Shown: piece after piece, positions 1 to 10,040 of the stretch
How the letters are laid out: every line of letters begins with the position of its first letter
How positions within the stretch are numbered: position 1 is the stretch's first letter
Source of the DNA: an uncultured Asticcacaulis sp.
GTDB taxonomy: Bacteria; Pseudomonadota; Alphaproteobacteria; Caulobacterales; Caulobacteraceae
Assembly: GCA_946480525.1 (NCBI GenBank)
Contig: CAMLLA010000125.1
Coordinates: 1 to 10,040 of the forward strand
Length of the DNA stretch: 10,040 bases
Direction of reading: 5' to 3'
The notes under the pieces: generated by a model
Database searches by the model: none
What the model saw: only the letters and a program-made list of their open reading frames with translations
What the model was told of the DNA's origin: nothing
Program-made: the position numbers and the translations under genes

Positions 1-1
1 C

Positions 2-706
2 GAGACCTGCCTGGCGGGTGCGGCGACGCCTGAGCAGGCCACCGACTGGCGCCATCTGGCGGACTGGCTGGGGTGCGGCGATGGGCCGGTGACCAGAGCC
101 GATATCGACCGGCTGATCGAAGCCCGTCTCGGGTTTTTGAGGCGCGCCAATGGCAGTCCGTTTGACGCCGCGAAGCTGCCACCATCCGACATCTGCGATA
201 TTTTCGAGCGCCTGTCGCCGGCAGCAGCGGCCATCGACAAGATGGTCGTGCAGAAGCAGAAGCGCGATACCACCGTACCGCCGGCCAGGGGCATGGATAG
301 GATGGCGGGCATTGTCATTAGTGGCATCATCGGCCTTGTCTTCATATCGATCTTCTGCGTGTTGCCGCAGGGCAATCTCACACCGGAAGCCCTTGGCTAC
401 GCGATGGGCAGCGCGACTGTGCCTGTACTGATCGCAGGACTGATCACCAAGCTGATCAAGGGCGGGACAGTGTTCCGCCCGTTGACCGATGGAGCCATCT
501 TCGCGGCCGTGGTCGGAGGGCTCACGGTGCTGGCCGCCCAAGGCAGCGCGAGTTCAGAAGGCGCGCTGGCAGCGTCAGTGGCGACCGTCGGCGCTGTTGT
601 ATCAGCAGTCGGCACCTTCATCTTGACGGCGATGGTGACCGGCATCATCACATTGCTTGCGCCAAAGCCGAAGCCAAGCCACGTCAGGCGCTCAGAGTGG
701 TTTTAA
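2..706 (+). CDS. Putative small multi-pass membrane protein, 5' end outside the window
   Basis: I do not recognise a family. The first start codon in frame is a GTG at 89 (205 residues), but the frame stays open to the left edge and encodes protein-like residues such as DWRHLADWLG just before it. No convincing Shine-Dalgarno sequence sits at the usual distance from that GTG, so I read the gene as starting outside the window. Counting from the GTG, residues 1-70 are soluble and charged, with an amphipathic helical look. Hydrophobic stretches follow at about 72-92, 103-122, 135-151 and 160-191, giving three or four inner-membrane helices rich in Ala, Gly and Val. A short basic tail (KPKPSHVRRSEWF) ends the protein and is probably cytoplasmic. 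The gene converges on glpD across 33 bases and is not part of the minus-strand operon. The coding call is firm; the function is unknown. Confidence 0.72.
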   Translation, partial: ETCLAGAATPEQATDWRHLADWLGCGDGPVTRADIDRLIEARLGFLRRANGSPFDAAKLPPSDICDIFERLSPAAAAIDKMVVQKQKRDTTVPPARGMDRMAGIVISGIIGLVFISIFCVLPQGNLTPEALGYAMGSATVPVLIAGLITKLIKGGTVFRPLTDGAIFAAVVGGLTVLAAQGSASSEGALAASVATVGAVVSAVGTFILTAMVTGIITLLAPKPKPSHVRRSEWF

Positions 707-731
707 GCCAAACCGCTGCACACTTTTTGGC
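707..731. terminator. Weak candidate hairpin between convergent genes
   Basis: GCCAAA at 707-712 is an exact inverted repeat of TTTGGC at 726-731, with a 13-base loop. It starts directly after the TAA of the membrane-protein gene and lies just beyond the glpD stop, filling most of the 33-base convergent gap. A 6-bp stem without a clear downstream T-run on either strand is below the standard for an intrinsic terminator, so this could be chance. The position is the main argument for it. Confidence 0.22.
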
Positions 732-739
732 ATATCACT

Positions 740-3827
<3,088 letters not shown>

Positions 3828-3828
3828 A

Positions 3829-4752
3829 TCACTGCGTAGGCCCCTGTGCGATCAGGTCGCGGCGCAGATCCGGCACCACCTTGGCCAGTTCGCGCGCCAC
3901 CAAAGCTGCAAAAACGTCCGCACCGTTGCGGCCGACGTGGGTATAATCGAAGCTGAGCTTGGCCTGTCCCATTGGCTCGGTCGCATCGCGGATCTGGGCC
4001 TCGGTCAGCGGTGCGGCATTGGGCGCCGGCGCGACGCCCGTCGACGCGGCGATCGTCGTGCCGGTCTTGCCTGCTTCAAGGACCTGCGGCGACGGCGGCT
4101 TCTGAGCATAGGCCATGGACCCGACCGGACCGGCAGCCTTCACGGCTTCCTGCGAGCGGGCATATAGATCGACCAGCGGCACGTTCATCTCGGCGGCGAC
4201 TTTCCGCGTCGCTTCGGCCCATTGCGCCAGGTCGTCCTGAAGCTTGCCGTTCTCGAACCCCCGGCGCGTCAGGGGCGTGACCAGGACCGGAACAGCCCCT
4301 GCCGCGCGTGTCTCTTCGACGTAACGCTTCAGGTTTTGCGGAAATTCGGTGGCGAGGTCGGTGGACCGGCCAGGCTTGCCCGGCTGGTCGTTATGCCCGA
4401 ACTGGATCAACACATAGGTCTGGGCAAATCCGCCCGACTTCATTTCGGCCAGTGCGATATCCCATGAGCCTTCGGCGCGATAGTTGAAGCTTGATCGCCC
4501 ACCCCTGCCAAGATTGACGCAGGCGACGAACGAAGAGAGATGGTGGCCGCAAAAGCTGGGACCCCAGCCGCCCAGGACCGCCACGGTCGAGTCACCGACC
4601 AGGATGACCTTCTTGGCAGTGATCTTCTTGATCTGGGCACGCGCTTCGGCATCGGTCAGGACGGGTGCGGCGGGTGTGGTTTGGGCGAGTGCCGGCCCGC
4701 CGAGCGCGGCAATGATGGCGGCAAGCGCAGCGGTTTTCAGGAATCGTGTCAT
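3829..4752 (-). CDS. Secreted rhamnogalacturonan acetylesterase-like SGNH hydrolase (CE12 type)
   Basis: Enzymes of this type remove acetyl esters from the galacturonic acid residues of rhamnogalacturonan I, opening the backbone to lyases and glycosidases. The 307-residue protein begins with a Sec signal peptide, probably cut after ALA at about residue 23. It then shows all SGNH blocks: GDST (53-56, nucleophile Ser55), NLGRGGRSS (80-88, oxyanion Gly), QFGHND (117-122, Asn121) and DYTHVG (269-274, Asp269 and His272 completing the triad). Residues about 203-250, between the core and the final block, form an Ala/Pro-rich stretch that looks like an inserted loop. The ATG at 4752 follows GAGGTGA at good spacing and lies 4 bases after the GH2 stop, so the gene belongs to the same operon. 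The family assignment is strong; the exact pectic substrate is inferred from family and neighbours. Confidence 0.9.
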   Translation of the reverse strand: MTRFLKTAALAAIIAALGGPALAQTTPAAPVLTDAEARAQIKKITAKKVILVGDSTVAVLGGWGPSFCGHHLSSFVACVNLGRGGRSSFNYRAEGSWDIALAEMKSGGFAQTYVLIQFGHNDQPGKPGRSTDLATEFPQNLKRYVEETRAAGAVPVLVTPLTRRGFENGKLQDDLAQWAEATRKVAAEMNVPLVDLYARSQEAVKAAGPVGSMAYAQKPPSPQVLEAGKTGTTIAASTGVAPAPNAAPLTEAQIRDATEPMGQAKLSFDYTHVGRNGADVFAALVARELAKVVPDLRRDLIAQGPTQ

Positions 4753-4756
4753 GGTC

Positions 4757-7700
4757 TCACCTCGTCAGCCAGTTGAGTGCATTGATCAGGTATCGTTGTT
4801 GCAGCGGCGCAACCATGTCCGGCAGGCGATGGACGATGATCCTCATGCCCGCTTTTTCGACGGTAAAGGTCGCCGCGCCGTTTTGGCGGTCGTGGTCGCG
4901 GCTATAGGCGGCGATGACCTCGATGCCGGTCCCGTCGATCAGCAAGCCGTTGGACGGCTCACCCGGGATCTGGTGCAGGACGCTGGTCGCCTGATCGGCG
5001 GGGATGCCGTCGAACAAGGCATGCGCCCTCAGATAGTTCCAGTTGCCCATCCAAGGCGCGCGAAGGTTTCCGACCTGTCCGGAATAACTAAACAATTGCA
5101 AGCCGGAGAGCTGTTTGGCCACGCCGTCAGCCAGGCCGTCCTCCGGCACCATGGCCAGCAGTGGTGTGCCCGCCTTGACGGCGGCTAATACATCGGCAGG
5201 CAGTTCACCCGGAACGACGACCGGCTTTTCGCCCTTCTTCGGCTGGGCTTCCAGGCCGGTCTGTTCAGCGATCTGGCGGCGCTCGATCTCTTCGGCTTTC
5301 AGACCCGAAGCGATGATGGCGTCGTATGTGACACCGCCTTTGAAGTCTTCGAACGCCACGCCGTCGATCCCAGCCAATTGTGCGCGGAAGGACTTGGCGA
5401 CACCCGACACACCGATGCGCAGGGCCTTCTTGAAGGCGGGCTTGGTGTCCGTCATCCAGATTTCGCGCGTAAAGGTCGAACCCCACATACCCGGAATTTC
5501 CAGCGTAATCTTGTGCAGGCCTGATTGCGTCAGGGCCGGCGTTGCGACCTTTTCAGCCAGCAGATAGCTGAACTGATCGTTCACATGTTGCGGCACAGGA
5601 TATGTGGCGATCTCGACCGACTTGCCGTCGGGTGTCACGAGGCTGAGTTTCAAGCTGCCCTTGAGCTGCCGGTCGGTGTCATTAAGCAGCCAGATATCGA
5701 GCTCCGCTGCCTCACCGGCGGCAAAGGCCAGCTTGCGCGTCTTGGCCACCGGCCGGACAGGCGTCAGGCTCGACTTGACCAGGTCGGGATTGGCCTTGAA
5801 ATAGCGCAGGTTGTCGACGATGCCGGAATGGTTTTCGATCGCGGTCGTTTCCCAGCCGGAAATCGCCGCGATATCGACCGTGTCGCCGATACGGATATTC
5901 TCGCAATAATGCTGCCAGGCGTCATAGGCCTTGCGGCCGACCGACAGAAAGAGGCTTTCCGTTGTGGGAAAGGCTTTGCGGAAGTTCCACATATCGAGAT
6001 ATTCCGAAGTGTTGGCGATGATGACCTTGTGATCTTCAAGGTCGTAGGACTTGCCACCACGGGCCAGGATATCGGCGACCATCTTGACGTGATTGTCGGC
6101 GACGGCGCAGCCCTGCATCTCACCGAACTCGACGATGAACGGCCTGCCCGGCTGATAGTGGATGTAACTGTCCTTGCCCTGATAGAACCTGTCGTACCAC
6201 TGGTCGCCGGCGCCCTGATGGTTCACCCACCAGCCGCCCCACTCTTCGACGTCCGAGCGATAGTAGTGATCGCTGTACGGCAGGTACATGGCCTGGGCCG
6301 CGCCACGCGCGACAAAGCCATCATTGAGGATGACGGTGCGCGACGGATCGGTGTCGTGGATCGCCTTCAGTACCGCCTGCACGTCGGGATTGGCGAGGTT
6401 TGCGCCGATCTCGTTTTGCAGGGTATATTGCACCAGCGACGGGTGCGAGCGGAAGGCCTTGGCCATCGCCACGCACTTTTCGACCATGAAGGCGCGACTG
6501 AAGATATCGGCTTCGGAAAGCGTCTCGCCGGGCTTAAGGTCTCTGGCGACGGCGTGGCGGCCACCACCTGGCTCCATAACGCGCAGCAGGCCAAGCTCGT
6601 CCTGCGCCGTAAAGACATCGTGCTTGCCGACATTGCGGTGGGCGTGCAGGGTGTTAAGACCTAGTGCCTTAGCGGCATCGACTTCGCGCCGCGCCAATTC
6701 AGGCGTCGGCCACATGCCATTATAGCCCCAGTAGCCCCACGAGATGGCCGAATAGAGCTTGATACGCTTGCCGTTCAGACGCAGCAGGGCATCGGTGCCG
6801 AGACCATCAATCGCAAACCAGCGGAAGCCGAAGCGCACTTCCTTTGTGTCCTTGCCCCAGCTCAGGCGCAGGCGATAGAGGTTGCGGTTCTCCAGGTCCC
6901 ACAGCTTGGCTGCCGGCGCCGAAACACGGAAACGCACGGTCGCCAGACCGCCGGAAATATTCACATTTTCCAGAACAATATCGGCGGCCTGCGGACGGCC
7001 CTGATCGTCAAGCAATACAGCTTTTGCTGCACTCCTTTTTTCAGTGCTGAGCGCGACCTCCATATGACCGGTGACGACTTTCGCATCGGGCGTATTCAGC
7101 ACCCAGGCATCGCGGATATAATGATCGAGCGGATGGACGCTCAGGGACATGCCACGATCGAGTCCGCCAAAACCGTGCGAGGCAAAGAACTTAAGCTTGC
7201 CCCACATCATGGTCGTCGAGTCGCGCCAGTCGTAACGGCCGCCCGGATTGGTGATACGGATCGCCAGCCGGTTGGCCTCACCCGGCTTCATGGCGGCCGT
7301 CAGATCGCAATCGAGCGGCAGTTCCGACATGATCGAATAGCCGACCAGTTGTTCGTTCAGGAACACCTCGGCGCGCAGCCGAGCGCCGCGAATGTGCAGC
7401 AGGACGCGCTTGCCCTTGGCATTGGCCGGGATATCGATATTGCGCCACCACCACGACACGCCGCGATAAGCGCCATTTTGCGGCACATCGTCGTCTTCGG
7501 CGTAACGGTATTCGTCGCCGGTATAGGGCCGGAGACCAAAGCGGCCCCAGAAATACTGCTCGACCGTTGCGGGAAGCGTCACGGTGACCTCGGGCTTCAG
7601 CGCCCCCCAGCCGCCGGTCGGCCCATTGACCGGCAAGGTCTTGAGATCGACCTGCGACGGCAGGTGGATGACATCGTCCTTCCATGTCGCCTCTTCGTCG

Positions 7701-7825
7701 ATCCACAGGTTCCAGCCGTCATCGGGCACTGCCAGGTCAAATTGCTGCGCCTGGACGGGTGCAGCAATCGCCGCTGCACCGATACCGGCAGCGCCCAAAA
7801 ATCCGCGTCTGCTGAGGTCGGTCAT
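4757..7825 (-). CDS. Tat-exported glycoside hydrolase family 2 enzyme with extra C-terminal domain
   Basis: This is a 1022-residue GH2 retaining glycosidase (beta-galactosidase, beta-glucuronidase or related), probably acting in the periplasm on pectin side chains or oligomers. The start is a twin-arginine signal, LSRRGFLGAAG (4-14), with a likely cut after VQA near residue 26. A jelly-roll sugar-binding region with RGVSWWWRNIDIP (121-133) is followed by an Ig-like domain (about 230-340) and a TIM barrel (about 345-690). HPSLVQYTLQNEIG (461-474) matches the GH2 acid/base block, giving Glu472. PFIVEFGEMQG (562-572) matches the nucleophile block, most likely Glu566. A beta-sandwich (about 695-795) leads to a 220-residue alpha/beta domain (800-1022) resembling a class I glutamine-amidotransferase fold. 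The ATG at 7825 overlaps the pectin methylesterase stop as ATGA and has GGGAG upstream; an ATG at 8005 would put 60 unrelated residues before the Tat signal. Substrate cannot be fixed from sequence. Confidence 0.92.
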   Translation of the reverse strand: MTDLSRRGFLGAAGIGAAAIAAPVQAQQFDLAVPDDGWNLWIDEEATWKDDVIHLPSQVDLKTLPVNGPTGGWGALKPEVTVTLPATVEQYFWGRFGLRPYTGDEYRYAEDDDVPQNGAYRGVSWWWRNIDIPANAKGKRVLLHIRGARLRAEVFLNEQLVGYSIMSELPLDCDLTAAMKPGEANRLAIRITNPGGRYDWRDSTTMMWGKLKFFASHGFGGLDRGMSLSVHPLDHYIRDAWVLNTPDAKVVTGHMEVALSTEKRSAAKAVLLDDQGRPQAADIVLENVNISGGLATVRFRVSAPAAKLWDLENRNLYRLRLSWGKDTKEVRFGFRWFAIDGLGTDALLRLNGKRIKLYSAISWGYWGYNGMWPTPELARREVDAAKALGLNTLHAHRNVGKHDVFTAQDELGLLRVMEPGGGRHAVARDLKPGETLSEADIFSRAFMVEKCVAMAKAFRSHPSLVQYTLQNEIGANLANPDVQAVLKAIHDTDPSRTVILNDGFVARGAAQAMYLPYSDHYYRSDVEEWGGWWVNHQGAGDQWYDRFYQGKDSYIHYQPGRPFIVEFGEMQGCAVADNHVKMVADILARGGKSYDLEDHKVIIANTSEYLDMWNFRKAFPTTESLFLSVGRKAYDAWQHYCENIRIGDTVDIAAISGWETTAIENHSGIVDNLRYFKANPDLVKSSLTPVRPVAKTRKLAFAAGEAAELDIWLLNDTDRQLKGSLKLSLVTPDGKSVEIATYPVPQHVNDQFSYLLAEKVATPALTQSGLHKITLEIPGMWGSTFTREIWMTDTKPAFKKALRIGVSGVAKSFRAQLAGIDGVAFEDFKGGVTYDAIIASGLKAEEIERRQIAEQTGLEAQPKKGEKPVVVPGELPADVLAAVKAGTPLLAMVPEDGLADGVAKQLSGLQLFSYSGQVGNLRAPWMGNWNYLRAHALFDGIPADQATSVLHQIPGEPSNGLLIDGTGIEVIAAYSRDHDRQNGAATFTVEKAGMRIIVHRLPDMVAPLQQRYLINALNWLTR

Positions 7826-8796
7826 TTGGCATCTCCCATCCAGCTGCGGTCGGGGAAGACGGCTTCCAGCCGCCACTTGGCCGCGTCTTCGGCGGTCAGC
7901 ATATCGGCCCAGAAGACCCGCGCCTTGTCGTTGGCGCCGGGCCCGGTCGAACCGAATTCGGCGAAGTGCGCGGTCGCATAGGTTTCCGTCTTGCCGGGCG
8001 TCCATTCGCGCCAGCCTTCGGGGTGGATACGGCCCTCGATTTTCGTATTCAGGAATACGACCTGGGCATAGGGCCGCCAGGCGCGGCCGAAATAGTAGGT
8101 GCCTTCACCCGCCGTCGTCACTGTGCAATGGTCGAAGACATAGGCTGTGGTTTCGGTTGCCGCCGTCCGGCTGTGAGCCGTTATGAATGCACCGTCGCGA
8201 GCAATGATGTGAATGGCGCAGCGATCGAAGAAGGCAAGGGCATTGCCGAAAATGAAGTCGACATGGCCTTCGATATAGCAGTCGCGATAGTACTGGCGGC
8301 TGGGTTGGGTCGGCTTCTTGCTGGCGGCGTAGAGCGTATCCTGCGCGCCCAGCAGGCGCACCTTGGTCAGCATCGCGCGATCGGACGTCAGATAAAGCGC
8401 GACAGCCTGCGACGGTTCCGGATTATTGAGGTGATAGTCGTTCTGCATCGTCAGGTTATGGGCGCGGAAACCATCGCCCGTGACGGTAAACGATGCCGAC
8501 TTGCCGGTGCCGCCGGCCATCCTGGCGCTGTCGCCCCAGACCAGCACAACGTCTTCGGGCTTTTTGCCGGTACCGACGAGATGAACGTCGGTCTTGTTGA
8601 GCGACCACTTCTCGCGATAGGTGCCGGGCGCGATTTCGACCGTCCCGCCGGTGTCCGGCAGGGCGGCCAGCGCTTCGGTCACGGTCTTGTACTGCGAAGG
8701 TACGCGCAACGTTGGACGGGATTGCGCCCACGAAGGCGGGGACGCGACGGTGGCCACAGCGGCCACCGCCCCAACAAACAGACGACGAGTAATCAT
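7822..8796 (-). CDS. Secreted pectin methylesterase (pectinesterase, CE8)
   Basis: The enzyme hydrolyses methyl esters of homogalacturonan, releasing methanol and making the backbone accessible to pectate lyases. The 324-residue product starts with a Tat-like signal, MITRRLFVGAVAA, with a likely cut after SWA near residue 24. The rest is a right-handed beta-helix. Family residues are visible: Gln130 in SQAVAL, GAQDTL (150-155) with Gln152 and Asp153 (acid/base), GHVDFIFGNA (177-186) with nucleophile Asp180, and GRAWRPYA (237-244) with Arg238 and Trp240. The last block is usually written LGRPW; here it is FGRAW, a modest variation with the key Arg and Trp kept. The start lies one base after the GH43 stop and the gene overlaps GH2 by four bases, so coupling to both is likely. 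Length is normal for a bacterial single-domain CE8 enzyme. Confidence 0.95.
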   Translation of the reverse strand: MITRRLFVGAVAAVATVASPPSWAQSRPTLRVPSQYKTVTEALAALPDTGGTVEIAPGTYREKWSLNKTDVHLVGTGKKPEDVVLVWGDSARMAGGTGKSASFTVTGDGFRAHNLTMQNDYHLNNPEPSQAVALYLTSDRAMLTKVRLLGAQDTLYAASKKPTQPSRQYYRDCYIEGHVDFIFGNALAFFDRCAIHIIARDGAFITAHSRTAATETTAYVFDHCTVTTAGEGTYYFGRAWRPYAQVVFLNTKIEGRIHPEGWREWTPGKTETYATAHFAEFGSTGPGANDKARVFWADMLTAEDAAKWRLEAVFPDRSWMGDAK

Positions 8797-8797
8797 C

Positions 8798-9997
8798 CTA
8801 CAGCGCCCTGTACTTGAAGGTCTTAAAGCGCGCTTCGCCGGTCCCGGTGGCGTAGAAGGCGGGCTTGAGCATCAGAAAGCCGCCGCGGACATTGTGGTGG
8901 TAGCCCGAAACTTCCATGCCGCGGTCAAAGCGTTTCCACGTCTGGCCATCGCTCGACGTATGGAAACTGACAATGTGGCGATTATTGCGCAGCCGCATCA
9001 GCATGCGCTTGCCATAAGGGTTGGCCGGGCGGCCGCGTTCGATGCCGTACTGGTGGGTGATGAAGCGATCCTTGTCGAAGCCAAGACCGGCATAGAGCTT
9101 CTGATCATAGAACAGCAGCAATCCGGCGCGCGCGCCCTCGTCGATCTCGATCTCCATTTCGATTTCGTAGGCCTGGTCGCCGACAACCGTCGTCAGCACC
9201 GAAGAAGAAGACGGCGCCTCGCCCGTGGCCTTCAGATGCAAGATACCGTTGCTGCGGCTGAGACGACTGGCCTCGTCGGCGGCCGGATTGAAGAAATTCC
9301 ACTGGATGCCGTACTTGTCAGTCGAGAAGTCGTCCGACAGGGCCATGCCGTGGGCCAAAGCGCCGCCGTGCGGTTTCCCGCCTTTCGGCTTGGTGATCGG
9401 TTTGGACAGGTCGCCGCCGCCAAAGTCGAACCAGCCGTCGTTCGACCAGGTGACCGGCGCCAGCAGGGTCTGACGTCCCAGGGTCCAGAAGCCGTTTTCA
9501 TAGCCGTGATAGACGCTCCACCACTCGGGTTCTCCAGAGTCTTTGGCGGGCCCTTCCACCAGCGTCGCATGACCGCGCGACCACCACTTTTCGTCAAGAG
9601 ATGTCGTGCGCACCAGGGGGTTGCGCGGATGCTGTTCCCACGGCCCGTTGATCGATTTCGAACGCGCCGCAATGACCATGTGACCGGTCGGCGGGCCAGC
9701 CGTGCCGCCCACTGCCAGGATCAGATAGTAGTAATCGCCGTGGCGCGTGACCTTGGGACCTTCGGGCGCGAAGCCTTCGACATCCCAGTCATCAGGGTAG
9801 CGCCATGGATCGTAGACGTGCTCGGGCTCGCCGATGCGCGCCAGACCGTCCTCCGAAAGGCGCACGCGGTCACCACCCGACAGAAACAGCCAGCGCGATC
9901 CGTCTTCGCCGACGGCGTGGCCGGGATCGATGTGGGCAGGCAGGTCGAGATCGATCGGATCGGACCACGGCCCCTTGATATTGTCGGCCCAGATCAC
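8798..9997 (-). CDS. GH43-family glycosidase lacking its N-terminal part
   Basis: This is the C-terminal 399 residues of a family 43 five-bladed beta-propeller enzyme (beta-xylosidase or alpha-arabinofuranosidase group) with a C-terminal beta-sandwich. Counting from the GTG at 9997, IDPGHAVGEDG (23-33) carries the pKa-modulating Asp24, and EGFAPEGPKV (74-83) carries the probable catalytic acid Glu79. RGHATLVEG (141-149) supplies the conserved His143. Residues about 217-399 form a concanavalin-like domain common behind GH43 catalytic domains. The first propeller blade and the catalytic-base Asp are not in this frame. The frame runs on upstream of the GTG with family-like residues (SRTTSW) until a TAG at 10034-10036, so the GTG is probably not a true start. 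No signal peptide is seen. The gene ends one base before the pectin methylesterase start and would be the upstream operon member. It may be a pseudogene or the 3' part of a gene with a sequencing error. Confidence 0.82.
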   Translation of the reverse strand: MIWADNIKGPWSDPIDLDLPAHIDPGHAVGEDGSRWLFLSGGDRVRLSEDGLARIGEPEHVYDPWRYPDDWDVEGFAPEGPKVTRHGDYYYLILAVGGTAGPPTGHMVIAARSKSINGPWEQHPRNPLVRTTSLDEKWWSRGHATLVEGPAKDSGEPEWWSVYHGYENGFWTLGRQTLLAPVTWSNDGWFDFGGGDLSKPITKPKGGKPHGGALAHGMALSDDFSTDKYGIQWNFFNPAADEASRLSRSNGILHLKATGEAPSSSSVLTTVVGDQAYEIEMEIEIDEGARAGLLLFYDQKLYAGLGFDKDRFITHQYGIERGRPANPYGKRMLMRLRNNRHIVSFHTSSDGQTWKRFDRGMEVSGYHHNVRGGFLMLKPAFYATGTGEARFKTFKYRAL

Positions 9998-10033
9998 CCA
10001 CGACGTCGTCCTGGAATCCGGCGCCGAGGTCTT

Positions 10034-10036
10034 CTA
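10034..10036 (-). other. In-frame TAG interrupting the GH43 reading frame
   Basis: On the minus strand the codons before the GTG at 9997 read K-T-S-A-P-D-S-R-T-T-S-W, which suits the GH43 segment before IWADNIKGPWSDP, and are preceded by TAG. Of the other two frames here, one is open to the edge (DLEDLGAGF) and one closes with TGA just before the GTG. The stop codon is directly observed; whether it is a mutation, a frameshift nearby or an error cannot be judged with four bases of sequence beyond it. Confidence 0.75.
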
Positions 10037-10040
10037 GATC

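Noticed and set aside
5525..6664. Long plus-strand open frame of 379 codons opposite the GH2 gene
   Set aside because: It lies wholly antisense to a strongly supported GH2 coding region, matches no family I recognise and is of the kind expected from GC-rich codon bias.
7826..8005. Extended start for the GH2 protein adding 60 residues
   Set aside because: The added residues are Arg-rich out-of-frame translation of the pectin methylesterase gene and would bury the Tat signal that begins at the ATG at 7825.
7064..8817. Two overlapping plus-strand open frames of 305 and 283 codons opposite the GH2 and pectin methylesterase genes
   Set aside because: Both are antisense to genes with clear catalytic motifs and have no recognisable domain or convincing ribosome binding site.

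Overview
The window looks like chromosomal DNA from a GC-rich Gram-negative bacterium, most likely an alphaproteobacterium of the Caulobacterales type (Asticcacaulis, Caulobacter or Phenylobacterium-like). This placement is inferred from GC-rich coding sequence, tight operon packing, twin-arginine signals on secreted carbohydrate enzymes and general protein flavour. No rRNA or marker gene is present to confirm it.

Layout. Positions 2-706 (+ strand) hold the 3' part of a gene for a small uncharacterised membrane protein. It converges on a block of six minus-strand genes filling the rest of the window. In transcription order (right to left) these are a GH43-family glycosidase lacking its N-terminus (8798-9997), a CE8 pectin methylesterase (7822-8796), a large GH2 glycosidase with an extra C-terminal domain (4757-7825), a CE12-type rhamnogalacturonan acetylesterase (3829-4752), glycerol kinase glpK (2281-3771) and glycerol-3-phosphate dehydrogenase glpD (740-2284). 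There is no gene-free stretch above 300 bases; the largest gap is 57 bases, between the acetylesterase and glpK.

Function. The four secreted enzymes form a pectin-trimming set: one removes methyl esters, one removes acetyl esters from rhamnogalacturonan, and two glycosidases probably remove neutral-sugar side chains. Their genes are separated by 1 bp, a 4-bp ATGA overlap and 4 bp, so they are almost certainly co-transcribed and translationally coupled. glpK and glpD (GTGA overlap) form a glycerol catabolic pair: glycerol to glycerol-3-phosphate to dihydroxyacetone phosphate. They follow the pectin genes on the same strand.

Points of interest. The 57-base gap before glpK contains a perfect 10-bp inverted repeat, one arm of which carries the glpK Shine-Dalgarno sequence, together with a plausible internal promoter whose start site would lie in the loop. 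The layout would allow glpK translation to differ between read-through and locally initiated transcripts. At the right edge, the GH43 frame continues with family-like residues upstream of its first start codon but then meets an in-frame TAG at 10034-10036, so the gene is either broken, affected by a sequence error, or begins unusually late. The GH2 enzyme carries about 220 residues of extra C-terminal domain with the look of a class I glutamine-amidotransferase-like fold. I do not see a clearly new defence or mobile system in the window.
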